The notes under the pieces: generated by a model
Databases searched by the model: none
The model's input: the letters and a program-made list of their open reading frames with translations, nothing else
Told to the model about the DNA's origin: nothing
Source of the DNA: Saccharopolyspora indica
GTDB taxonomy: Bacteria; Actinomycetota; Actinomycetes; Mycobacteriales; Pseudonocardiaceae
Reading direction: 5' to 3'
DNA: 64,000 bases
NCBI RefSeq assembly: GCF_027853965.1
Contig: NZ_JAQGLB010000001.1
Span: 310,001 to 374,000 of the forward strand
Translations under genes and position numbers: made by a program
In this document: piece after piece, positions 7,845 through 15,412 of the stretch
Numbering within the stretch: position 1 is the stretch's first letter
How the letters are laid out: every line of letters starts with the position of its first letter

Positions 7845-7953
7845 GCTTCACGCTACGCGAAGGCGGGGAGTGGTCAAGGGTCTCGCGGTACTCATCGGGC
7901 GGTTTCGCGGGCCGCGTTGGGGCGGAGCGGTTCGCCGCCGGATGTGGCTCCGT

Positions 7954-7978
7954 GGCCCGGGAACGGCGGTCCCGGGCC
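7954..7978 (-). terminator. Hairpin terminator after the GH16 gene
   Basis: GGCCCGGGA (7954-7962) and TCCCGGGCC (7970-7978) form a perfect 9-bp stem with a 7-nt loop, 13 bases beyond the stop of the minus-strand GH16 gene. Confidence 0.6.
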
Positions 7979-7990
7979 GCGGGGCTTTGG

Positions 7991-8920
7991 TCAGCGGTTG
8001 TAGACCGCGACGTAGTCGACGAGCATCGGGTGGCCGGGTTCGGTGGTTTCGGTCGGGGTGGCGAAACCGGCGTCCTTGTCCGGGAAGGCTCCGCCCATCG
8101 CCACGTTGAGCAGCAGGAAGAAGCCCTCGTGGGAGGTCATGTTCGCCCACGCCTGCGGGTTGATCTGCGACTCGCTGACCGAGTGGAACTGCTGGCCGTC
8201 GACGTACCAGCGCAGCTCCTCGACCTCACCGCTGCGGTCCCACTCGAAGCGGTAGGTGTGGAAGCCGCCCTGGCAGGTCTCGCCGGGGCAGGGGCTGCTG
8301 CCCGCGATGCCCTCGGTCTCGTTGCAGGAGCCGCCGGGGCTGACGTCGCAGTGCAGGACGCCGTGCGTCTCGTTCTTGCCGTTGACGTTCTCCATCACGT
8401 CGAACTCGCCGATCCCGGGCCAGTTCCAGTAGTTCCCGCGGTACGGCGAGCCCAGCGCCCAGAACGCCGGCCAGTACCCGAGCGCGGCCTCGCCGCTGGT
8501 GTTGGGGACCTGCAGGCGCGCCTCGATGCGGACCGCACCACCTTCGGCCGCCTTGAAGTCGGCGCGCTGCGTCTCGATCCGCGCCGAGGTCCAGCCGCCC
8601 GCGTCGTCGCGAAGCGGGGTGATCCGCAGGTTCCCGCTGCCGTCCTGGGCGAGGTTGGCCGGGTCGCCGGTGTAGGTCTGGATCTCGCCGGTGCCCCAGT
8701 TGGCCGGGCCGCCCGGGTAGGAGGTGCCGGTGTCGACGATCCAGTCCTGGGAGGGCGGGGCGCCCGCGGCGCCGGTGAAGTCGTCGCCGAAGGTCAGCGC
8801 CCAGCCCTCCTCCGGCGGCGGGATGTCCGCGGCGGCGGGCGGGATGGTGATGGCGGCGATGCTCAGGCCGATGGCCAGGGTGGTGGCGGCGATGCGGCGC
8901 CGCGTCTGCCGTGTTGTCAC
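7991..8920 (-). CDS. Secreted glycoside hydrolase family 16 protein
   Basis: A 309-residue secreted beta-glucanase-type enzyme. Residues 1-31 form a signal peptide ending AAA. The catalytic GH16 motif is seen as GEFDVMENV (E-x-D-x-x-E, nucleophile and acid/base glutamates), preceded by a tryptophan-rich substrate-cleft stretch (NYWNWPGIG). The C-terminal strands (FFLLLNVAMGGAF, then MLVDYVAVYN) are characteristic of laminarinase/endo-1,3-beta-glucanase members. It has no carbohydrate-binding module. It probably cleaves beta-1,3 or mixed-linked glucans outside the cell. The GTG start at 8920 follows GGAGG. Transcribed divergently from the peptidase lipoprotein. Confidence 0.88.
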   Translation of the reverse strand: MTTRQTRRRIAATTLAIGLSIAAITIPPAAADIPPPEEGWALTFGDDFTGAAGAPPSQDWIVDTGTSYPGGPANWGTGEIQTYTGDPANLAQDGSGNLRITPLRDDAGGWTSARIETQRADFKAAEGGAVRIEARLQVPNTSGEAALGYWPAFWALGSPYRGNYWNWPGIGEFDVMENVNGKNETHGVLHCDVSPGGSCNETEGIAGSSPCPGETCQGGFHTYRFEWDRSGEVEELRWYVDGQQFHSVSESQINPQAWANMTSHEGFFLLLNVAMGGAFPDKDAGFATPTETTEPGHPMLVDYVAVYNR

Positions 8921-9114
8921 GTGGTCCTCCGCGGTGGTGTCCGGATGCGCACGGTGCGCTTCGGTGGAACACGGCTGACCGGCCGGGCAGCGTTCACCGG
9001 CAGCGCCGGATGCGGCAGGGGGCGCAGCGCCGCTGGGCCGAAAGGGCGTTGGTCCCGCCGTCGCGGGCGAGGCGTGCGAACCTGGGGTCTTCGGGATGCG
9101 AACGGGGTGCCGGC

Positions 9115-10347
9115 ATGCGCAGGACGATCGTGCTGATGGCTGTCGTGGTGGCGTTGGCGCTGGCCGCGGTCGGTTGCGGGCCGCCCGCCGAGCAGGTCGG
9201 CTACCACGAGTGGAGTTCCGGGCCCGCCTTCCGCTCGGGCACGGCCGAGGGGGCCGACGTCGTCGGCGACGGCATCCGGATCGGCAACCCGGTCGGCACC
9301 GTCCAGCACCCGTCGCCGGAGGGTGGGAGCAGGGACTACGACTACGCCAGGTGGACCTCGCCGCCGCACCGGACCGGGTTCGCCGCCACCCAGCTGGTGA
9401 CCTCGTGGAACGCCTCGACACCGCCGGGCACCTGGGTGCAGGTGGAGATGCGGGGGCGCACCGCGGGCGGCGCCGACACCGGCTGGTACGTCATGGGCCG
9501 GTGGGCGTCGGGAGACGCCGACATCCACCGGACCAGCGTCGGCGGCCAGTCCGACGCGCACGGGACGGTCAACGTGGACACCTTCACCGCGAACCCGGGC
9601 GAGACCCTGGCCGGGTACCAGTTGCGCGTCACCCTGCACCGCGCCGTCGGCACCTCGGCCTCGCCTTCGGTGTCGATGGTGGGCGCGATGACCTCGGCGG
9701 TTCCCGACCGGTTCGAAGTCCCGGCATCGGAACCGGGCGCGCGCGGCGTCGAGCTCGCGGTGCCGCGGTACTCGCAGAACATCCACAAAGGACATTTCCC
9801 GGAGTACGGCGGGGGCGGTGAGGCGTGGTGCAGCCCGGCCGCCACCGAAATGGTCGTGGAGTACTGGGGCGAGCACCCGTCCGAGCAGGACCTCGCCTGG
9901 ATCGGCCCGGACCACCCCGACCCGGCCGTCGACCACGCCGCCCGGCAGACCTTCGACCACGCCTACGAGGGAACCGGGAACTGGTCGTTCAACGTCGCCT
10001 ACGCCGCCACCTACGGCTTGAAAGCGCACGTCACCCGCCTGCGCTCGCTGACAGAGGCCGAGGACTACATCCGCCGCGGGATCCCGCTGATCACCTCGCA
10101 GTCGTTCCGCGCCGACGAGCTCGACGGCGCGGGTTACGACACCGAAGGCCACCTCCTGGTCGTCGTCGGCTTCACCGCGGACGGCGACGTCGTCGTCAAC
10201 GACCCGGCGTCCGCCGACGATCCGGCGGTGCGCAACGTCTACCCGCGCAGGCAGTTCGAGAACGTCTGGCTGCGCACCAAGCGCCACGACGCCAACGGCG
10301 AGGTGGCCAGCGGTTCCGGTGGCATCGCCTACGTCATCACCCCGTGA
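9115..10347 (+). CDS. Lipoprotein with C39-like papain-fold peptidase domain
   Basis: A 410-residue lipoprotein. Residues 1-21 carry a signal with lipobox AAVGC. The first half is a beta-rich region of unknown role. From about 220 the sequence matches Peptidase_C39_2: GGEAWCSPAATEMVVEYWG holds the likely nucleophile Cys, GHLLVVVGFTADGDVVVNDPAS supplies His and Asp. It probably hydrolyses peptides or cell-wall cross-links at the outer face of the membrane. ATG 9115 is the first start compatible with the signal. It ends one base before the stop of the convergent helicase gene, so there is no room for a terminator. Confidence 0.75.
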   Translation: MRRTIVLMAVVVALALAAVGCGPPAEQVGYHEWSSGPAFRSGTAEGADVVGDGIRIGNPVGTVQHPSPEGGSRDYDYARWTSPPHRTGFAATQLVTSWNASTPPGTWVQVEMRGRTAGGADTGWYVMGRWASGDADIHRTSVGGQSDAHGTVNVDTFTANPGETLAGYQLRVTLHRAVGTSASPSVSMVGAMTSAVPDRFEVPASEPGARGVELAVPRYSQNIHKGHFPEYGGGGEAWCSPAATEMVVEYWGEHPSEQDLAWIGPDHPDPAVDHAARQTFDHAYEGTGNWSFNVAYAATYGLKAHVTRLRSLTEAEDYIRRGIPLITSQSFRADELDGAGYDTEGHLLVVVGFTADGDVVVNDPASADDPAVRNVYPRRQFENVWLRTKRHDANGEVASGSGGIAYVITP

Positions 10348-10348
10348 G

Positions 10349-13111
10349 TCAGCGCGGGTTGCGCCAGCGCAGGGTGCGGACGATCTCGTGCGGCCGTTCG
10401 CGCGCCGCGCGGAGGGCGAGCTCGGTGGCCTCGGGAGTGCCCGCCCGGATCAGGCGGGCCCCGGGCACGTAGCGGCCGAAGGCGGTGGCGAACGCGGTGG
10501 CCAGCGCCTTCGTCGTGCTCGCAGGGCGCGGCACCCGCCACGCCCGGTGTCCGGTGGCGATCAGCCATCGCGGAGTGCCCAGCGGGCCCATCGCCTCCTC
10601 GAAGGCATCGGCCCACAGTCGCGCGGCGTCGTCGTCGACACCGCTGATCACCGCGGTCACGCCGTCGACCGTGGCCGTGGTGGTGACGACAGCGCTCCGC
10701 AGTTCCGACCGCCCCGAGGCGGTGAGCCCGGCGGCCACCGCGTCACCGAGCAGACCGACGGTCTGCTGCTGGGAACGGGTTCTCCCGCGTGCGAAGACGG
10801 TCAGCAGCCCAGCTGCCGCTCCGACGGCGCCCGCCAGCGCGACGGCGGTCGGCAGTTGTGCGGCCACCGAAGCAGCCGCTGTCGCCGCGCTGCCCAGCGC
10901 AGCCGTGCCCGCACCGGTGCGCCGCCAGCCCCGGCGCCGGACCCGCACCGCCCGTCGCCCGCGCCGCGGCGCGAACCGCAACTCGCTGGTCGCGATGCCG
11001 TCCGCTGCCACGGTCGCCCAGTCGCGCAGGGTTCCGGCGCGATCGGCGACCAGCGCCGCGCTCTCGTCGTTGATGACGGCGTGCTGGTGGGCGGGCGGCG
11101 GAGCCGCGTCAGCAGCGCGCGGGTGGACCTTGCGGGCACCTGTCACGATGCCGCCGTTGCCGTCCGGCCCCCACCAGCGGGCGTGGCGACGGCGGAACCT
11201 GCTCCAATCGCCGTGCGCCGTCGGGTGCGCGATGACCACGTCCCACAGCGACGCCACCTCCTCCGGTGCGTCCGGATCGATCCGCAGCGCCCGTCCGCGC
11301 AGCTGCGTGGTCGCGGTGGGGCTGGCGACCTCGGTGAGATCGACCAGCACGTTGAGGCCCGGGTAGTTCCAGCCTTCGCCCACCAGGCCGCGGGTCGCGA
11401 CCAGCGTGTGCGCTGCGCCGTCTTCGAGCGCTGCCCGCGCGGCCCGAAGCCAGTGCGCCGGTTCCCACGCCGCACCGCGCCCGACGAGCTCGACGGCGGC
11501 GGGGATGTCGCAGCCGCGCGAATCGACCCACCGGCCGTCCGTTGTGGACAGGTTGATCGCGCGCTGGATCCGGTCGGCGCCGAGCGCGTCGCACCACGCG
11601 CCGCGCCCGGTCACGCAGATGACGCCGCGCTGCACCACTTCTCCCGCTTCGCACACCGCGGCGAGCACCCGTGCGGCGGTTCCCGCGTCGGTGCCCAGGG
11701 AAGCGCGGAGCGCGGCGGGCGGGCTCGTGGCCCGATCGCGTTCCACCGCGACCAGCGCCCGCATCCGGTCGCCGCGAACGGCGGCCTCGCGGGCGAGGAC
11801 CTCACCGGCGGCGCGGCCCTTCGCCGAGGAGCGGGAGCACACGATGTCCGCGGTCGACCGGGTCCAGCGGATGCCCGCAGCGGTGACGGCGACGCCGTGC
11901 CTGCGCAGGATCCGCGTGAGCTCCTCGCGTGCGGCAGGAGGAACTCCGCCGTCGGGTGCGTGCAGCCAGGCATCGGCGAGCAGCAGCCGGTCGTCCAGCG
12001 ACAGCGGTGCTGCGACGTCGGCCTCCGCCGGTGGGTCGAACCCGGCGGGCAACGCCATGCCCCGGGCGGACCACCACCGGGCCACCGCTGCGGCGAGCAG
12101 CGGATCGCGATCCCAGAAGTGGTCCCACGCGGCGGTCACGCGGTCCCGCGCATCGGCGGCCGCGGACTCGATGTGCGCGACCGCCCAGGTGATGAACGGA
12201 TCCGCCAGCAGCACCGCGTCGAGCTCGGCGGCGAACGAATCGGACCAGGTGTCGAGGAACGCGGCTTCCGAGGGTTCCAGCTCGGCGACGCGCACCCCGT
12301 CGCGCCACGGCGCGACACCACCCTCCGCGACCATCGCCGCCAGGTGCAGCTCGGCGTCCACCGGGCCGAGCAGACCCGCGTAGTTCAGCTTCTCGCGGGC
12401 GGTGTCGGGATCGGGCAGCGTCGCGGTCAGGCCGATGACCGCCACCGGGTCCAGCCGCTCGACCAGCGCGTTCACCACCAGCGCCCACCAGTCGAGCAGG
12501 TGGTGGCACTCGTCGAGGACCAGGCAGCCGATGCCCAGCCCGGCGATCCGGTCGATGAGCGCGGCAGGCCCCGCGCCGAGCAGCTGCTCCGGGCCGAGCC
12601 CGGCGTGCTCGCCGGTGCTCAACGACCGGCGCAGCGCGCGCACGTGCCGGTTGAGCTCGCGCTTGGCGCGCGCCGGATCGTCCCGTTCGACCGTGCTGAT
12701 CCGCTCCGCCGCTGCCTCCGCTCCGAGCTCCGCGGCGACCTCGGTGCTCCAGAGCCTGCGGGCGGCTGCGCGCAGGTCCTGCTCGGCCGCACCGGGATTG
12801 CCCAGCAGCTGGTAGGTCACCGAGTGCAGCTGCGCGGGGCCGTCGAGGTCGGTGCTGGCGAAGGTGTCCGGATCGGCGCCGAACAGCGCGGTGGAACTGC
12901 GCCACTGGTTGCGGATGGCGGTGGTGGGCGAGAGCACGAGGGTGCGCTCGCCGAGCCGGCGGGCCAGCTCGAGACCGATGAGCGTCTTGCCGGAACCCGG
13001 CGGCGCGCACAGGTGCCACCGCCGGTCGGTGACGTGCGAGCACAGCTCCAGCAGGTGCCGCTGCGACTTGCGCCAAGTGAACGCCGGCGCCAGGCCGGAC
13101 CAGCCGGTCAC
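10349..13111 (-). CDS. SF2 DEAD/DEAH-type helicase with hydrophobic C-terminal region
   Basis: About 920 residues. Superfamily 2 motifs are clear: CAPPGSGKT (Walker A, about 35-43), LVLDECHHLLDW (motif II, DECH, about 200), LTATLP (motif III), GLVGEGWNYPG (motif V region) and QLRGRALR (motif VI, about 600). A ~200-residue insert without recognised motifs separates the two RecA lobes. After a basic stretch (RRGRRAVRVRRRGWRR) comes a hydrophobic, Ala-rich segment at about 740-775 long enough for a membrane hairpin, then a ~130-residue tail. Membrane association would be unusual for a helicase. Start GTG 13111 is chosen because upstream in-frame sequence runs through tRNA-Sec. The role is unknown; DNA repair or defence is possible. 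Confidence 0.7.
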   Translation of the reverse strand: MTGWSGLAPAFTWRKSQRHLLELCSHVTDRRWHLCAPPGSGKTLIGLELARRLGERTLVLSPTTAIRNQWRSSTALFGADPDTFASTDLDGPAQLHSVTYQLLGNPGAAEQDLRAAARRLWSTEVAAELGAEAAAERISTVERDDPARAKRELNRHVRALRRSLSTGEHAGLGPEQLLGAGPAALIDRIAGLGIGCLVLDECHHLLDWWALVVNALVERLDPVAVIGLTATLPDPDTAREKLNYAGLLGPVDAELHLAAMVAEGGVAPWRDGVRVAELEPSEAAFLDTWSDSFAAELDAVLLADPFITWAVAHIESAAADARDRVTAAWDHFWDRDPLLAAAVARWWSARGMALPAGFDPPAEADVAAPLSLDDRLLLADAWLHAPDGGVPPAAREELTRILRRHGVAVTAAGIRWTRSTADIVCSRSSAKGRAAGEVLAREAAVRGDRMRALVAVERDRATSPPAALRASLGTDAGTAARVLAAVCEAGEVVQRGVICVTGRGAWCDALGADRIQRAINLSTTDGRWVDSRGCDIPAAVELVGRGAAWEPAHWLRAARAALEDGAAHTLVATRGLVGEGWNYPGLNVLVDLTEVASPTATTQLRGRALRIDPDAPEEVASLWDVVIAHPTAHGDWSRFRRRHARWWGPDGNGGIVTGARKVHPRAADAAPPPAHQHAVINDESAALVADRAGTLRDWATVAADGIATSELRFAPRRGRRAVRVRRRGWRRTGAGTAALGSAATAAASVAAQLPTAVALAGAVGAAAGLLTVFARGRTRSQQQTVGLLGDAVAAGLTASGRSELRSAVVTTTATVDGVTAVISGVDDDAARLWADAFEEAMGPLGTPRWLIATGHRAWRVPRPASTTKALATAFATAFGRYVPGARLIRAGTPEATELALRAARERPHEIVRTLRWRNPR

Positions 13112-13148
13112 CTCGGTACCCGCATCCGCATCGCGCCAGCCTATGCGG

Positions 13149-13244
13149 GTGGCGGAGGTGGACGGGAATCGAACCCGCCTGGCCGAGGTGCTCGGCCACG
13201 TCGGTTTTGAAGACCGCGGGGGCCACCAGGCGCCCTCACACCTC
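13149..13244 (-). tRNA. selC: tRNA-Sec (anticodon UCA)
   Basis: The minus strand from 13244 reads GGAGGTG..., giving a long acceptor stem closed by CCACCTCC, a discriminator G and encoded CCA ending at 13149. The anticodon arm CGGT-CTTCAAA-ACCG has anticodon TCA, which reads UGA. The D stem is GGGC/GCCC, and the variable arm is a perfect 8-bp hairpin TGGCCGAG/CTCGGCCA. The ~96-nt length, long variable arm and UCA anticodon identify selenocysteine tRNA. No selA, selB or selD gene lies in this window, so its use must depend on genes elsewhere. Confidence 0.95.
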
Positions 13245-13334
13245 CAGCGCCGAGGATAGGGCGTCCGCGCGTTTGTGACAGAACCATGACATTCCGAGCA
13301 CCGGGCGCGGACATCCCCGGACGATGCTGACCTG

Positions 13335-14726
13335 GTGGTACTGGATTCGCCGCGCCCGCTCCGGGCGGCACTGCCGCTGATGGCCTCGACCTGCGTCATC
13401 GGCCTCGGAGCGATCTGCGCGCTGTTCGTGTGGACACCCTCCGGCCAGCTGCTCGACCAGCAGCTCCTCGAAAGGACCGATCGGGGGAGCACTGCCTACT
13501 CCCGGGCGGTGGAGCTGCTCGCCGTCACCGGGGACCCGATGGTGCTGGCCGGACTGCTCGTCGCCGTGCTCGTCATAGGTGCGCTCGGCGGCCGGTGGCG
13601 GGCCGGGATCGCCGGTGCGGTCGCGTTCGCAGCGGCGATCGCGACCGCCAGGCTGTTCAAGCTCGTGCTGCCCCGCCCCGACCTCGACATCGCCGGTTCG
13701 ACGACGCACAACAGCTTCCCCAGCGGCCACGTGACCGCCGCGGCCGGGCTGCTGGTCGCGTTCCTGCTCGTGCTCCCACCCCGGGTGCGGTGGTGGTTCG
13801 CCGTGCCCGGCGCGGCGGGTGTGGCCGCGGTCGGAGCGGCGACGGTGATCGCGGGCTGGCACCGGCTCAGCGATGTGGCGGGGGCAGTGCTGCTGGCAGC
13901 GGCCATCGGCTGCGTTGCCGCCTGGGCGACGGGAGCGCAGCGGAGGCCGGTGCGGGAATCGGACGAGTTCACCCGATCACAGCAGGGACATGAGCGTTCC
14001 GCCGCGGCTGTACAGGAGGACGAACGCCACTGCCACGACCGCGGTGGTGAGCGCGCCCAGCGCGGTCGTGCGCCACGAGCGCAGACGCCACGCGGATACC
14101 GCCACCAGCAGGACGAGCCCGACCACGATCTGGCCCCACCAGTAGGACGGCGAGGTGGTGTCGGCGATGTAGATCAGTCCGTAGGCGCCTTCGCCGATCA
14201 GCACTCCGCTGACTCCACCGCCACCCAGCGCCGCCTGCGTTCCTCGCCGGTGCCGCAGCCGGTGCGCGCAGAGCCCGAGCAACGGGCCGGCCACGACCGC
14301 CGCTGCGCCCCAGAAGATCAGCAAACCCGACGAGGACGGATATCCGCGGAGCTGGTTGGCGACGACGTACCCGATCAGCATGCACACCAGCACGAAGGAA
14401 CCGGACGCGGCGGCCACTCCACCGCGAGGCGCGAGCAGCGCCACCAGGAAGGCCGTCAGCGCCCAGGAACTCGAGGAATTGGCCAGCGGGGCGAGCGATT
14501 CCGGCAACCACTGCTGCCCGAAGGCGGTCAGCGCGCCCAGGGCGAGTCCCGCTGCCACGGCGACGGCGAGCACGCTCAGATGCCGCTGGACGGCTTGGCC
14601 GGAGATCTCGGTTGCGCGCACGAGTGGCAGCTTTCCACGCACCGCCAGGCGTCGTGCAGGCCGTCCCCGCAACGGTGTCGGTGCGCAGGCGCGTGGCCGA
14701 CGGGAGAGCTTCGGAGGCCGGTGTGA
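13335..14726 (+). CDS. PAP2-family phosphatase with unusually long read-through frame
   Basis: Residues 1 to about 205 are a PAP2 membrane phosphatase: several hydrophobic segments, the motifs KLVLPRPD (C1: K-x6-RP), PSGHVTA (C2: PSGH) and GWHRLSDVAGAVLLA (C3: R-x5-H-x3-D variant, SxHRxSD). It probably removes phosphate from a lipid such as undecaprenyl diphosphate. Beyond about residue 215 the frame stays open for 250 codons but is Arg/Gln-rich low-complexity sequence lying antisense to the membrane-protein gene 13977-14621. The tail is therefore probably not a real domain; either the native stop has been lost or a frameshift is present near 13970. The GTG start has no strong ribosome binding site. 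Confidence 0.6.
   Translation: MVLDSPRPLRAALPLMASTCVIGLGAICALFVWTPSGQLLDQQLLERTDRGSTAYSRAVELLAVTGDPMVLAGLLVAVLVIGALGGRWRAGIAGAVAFAAAIATARLFKLVLPRPDLDIAGSTTHNSFPSGHVTAAAGLLVAFLLVLPPRVRWWFAVPGAAGVAAVGAATVIAGWHRLSDVAGAVLLAAAIGCVAAWATGAQRRPVRESDEFTRSQQGHERSAAAVQEDERHCHDRGGERAQRGRAPRAQTPRGYRHQQDEPDHDLAPPVGRRGGVGDVDQSVGAFADQHSADSTATQRRLRSSPVPQPVRAEPEQRAGHDRRCAPEDQQTRRGRISAELVGDDVPDQHAHQHEGTGRGGHSTARREQRHQEGRQRPGTRGIGQRGERFRQPLLPEGGQRAQGESRCHGDGEHAQMPLDGLAGDLGCAHEWQLSTHRQASCRPSPQRCRCAGAWPTGELRRPV
13977..14621 (-). CDS. Six-helix membrane protein, DUF6518-like
   Basis: About 214 residues with roughly six hydrophobic helices (LSVLAVAVAAGLALGALTAF; SWALTAFLVALLAP; ASGSFVLVCMLIGYVVAN; LLIFWGAAAVVAGPLLGL; ...WWGQIVVGLVLLVAVSAW; TTALGALTTAVVAVAFVLLY), linked by short loops. 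It resembles small actinobacterial membrane proteins of the DUF6518 type, whose function is unknown. The GTG at 14621 is chosen because GGAAAG lies ~9 bases upstream; a start at 14672 is possible. It overlaps, on the opposite strand, the open frame that extends the PAP2 gene, and is divergent from the response regulator. Confidence 0.65.
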   Translation of the reverse strand: MRATEISGQAVQRHLSVLAVAVAAGLALGALTAFGQQWLPESLAPLANSSSSWALTAFLVALLAPRGGVAAASGSFVLVCMLIGYVVANQLRGYPSSSGLLIFWGAAAVVAGPLLGLCAHRLRHRRGTQAALGGGGVSGVLIGEGAYGLIYIADTTSPSYWWGQIVVGLVLLVAVSAWRLRSWRTTALGALTTAVVAVAFVLLYSRGGTLMSLL

Positions 14727-15412
14727 TACTGAACGGCGTGCCCAAAGTGCTGCTGATCGAGGACGACCCGGCGGTGCGGCAGGGCCTCGAACTCGCGCTG
14801 ACCAGGCAGGGGCACCGGGTGGACGCGGTCGGCACCGGCGAGCTGGGCCTGGAGCGGCTCCGCGCCGACCGGCCGGACGTCGTGGTGCTGGACCTGATGC
14901 TGCCCGGCATCGACGGCTTCGAGGTGTGCCGCCGCATCCAGGCCGAGAGCCTGGTGCCGATCATCATGCTCACCGCGCGCGGTGACGACGTGGACATGGT
15001 CGCCGGCCTGGAAGCGGGCGCGGACGACTACGTGGTGAAGCCGGTGCAGGCCAGGGTGCTCGAAGCGCGGATCCGCGCGGTGCTGCGGCGCGCGGGCCGG
15101 GAGCAGGAGTCCGCCGAGCAGCACGGCGAGCTGACCATCGACCGGGCGGGCCTGGTGGTGACCAAGCGCGGCGCCGGGATCGGCCTGACGCCGACCGAGC
15201 TGCGCCTGCTGCTGGAGCTGTCGGCGACCCCGGGCCGGGTGCACAGCCGCCAGCAGCTGCTGGAATCGGTGTGGGACCACGGCTATCTCGGTGATTCCAG
15301 GCTGGTGGACGCGTGCGTGCAGCGCCTGCGCGCGAAGATCGAGGACGATTCGGCGGCTCCGGTGTACGTGCAGACGGTGCGCGGGTTCGGGTACCGGTTC
15401 GGGCCGTTGTGA
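14723..15412 (+). CDS. OmpR/PhoB-family response regulator
   Basis: A 229-residue two-component regulator. The receiver domain has the acidic pair in LLIEDD, phospho-acceptor Asp about 57 in VVVLDLMLPG, and the switch Lys in DDYVVKP. The C-terminal winged helix (GLTPTELRLLLELSATPGRVHSRQQLLESVWDH through RGFGYRFG) is the DNA-binding domain. GTG 14723 is favoured because GGAGG stands five bases upstream; GTG 14738 is alternative. It is translationally coupled by a GTGA overlap to the histidine kinase, so both belong to one operon. The set resembles CseB/CseC-type envelope-stress systems, but the specific stimulus is not known. Confidence 0.9.
   Translation: MILNGVPKVLLIEDDPAVRQGLELALTRQGHRVDAVGTGELGLERLRADRPDVVVLDLMLPGIDGFEVCRRIQAESLVPIIMLTARGDDVDMVAGLEAGADDYVVKPVQARVLEARIRAVLRRAGREQESAEQHGELTIDRAGLVVTKRGAGIGLTPTELRLLLELSATPGRVHSRQQLLESVWDHGYLGDSRLVDACVQRLRAKIEDDSAAPVYVQTVRGFGYRFGPL

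Noticed and set aside
10319-13210. A 963-codon plus-strand open frame opposite the helicase
   Set aside because: Antisense to a gene with full SF2 motifs and running through the tRNA.
13111-13492. Extension of the helicase N-terminus upstream of GTG 13111
   Set aside because: The extra codons would be encoded by the tRNA-Sec gene and show no homology-like pattern.
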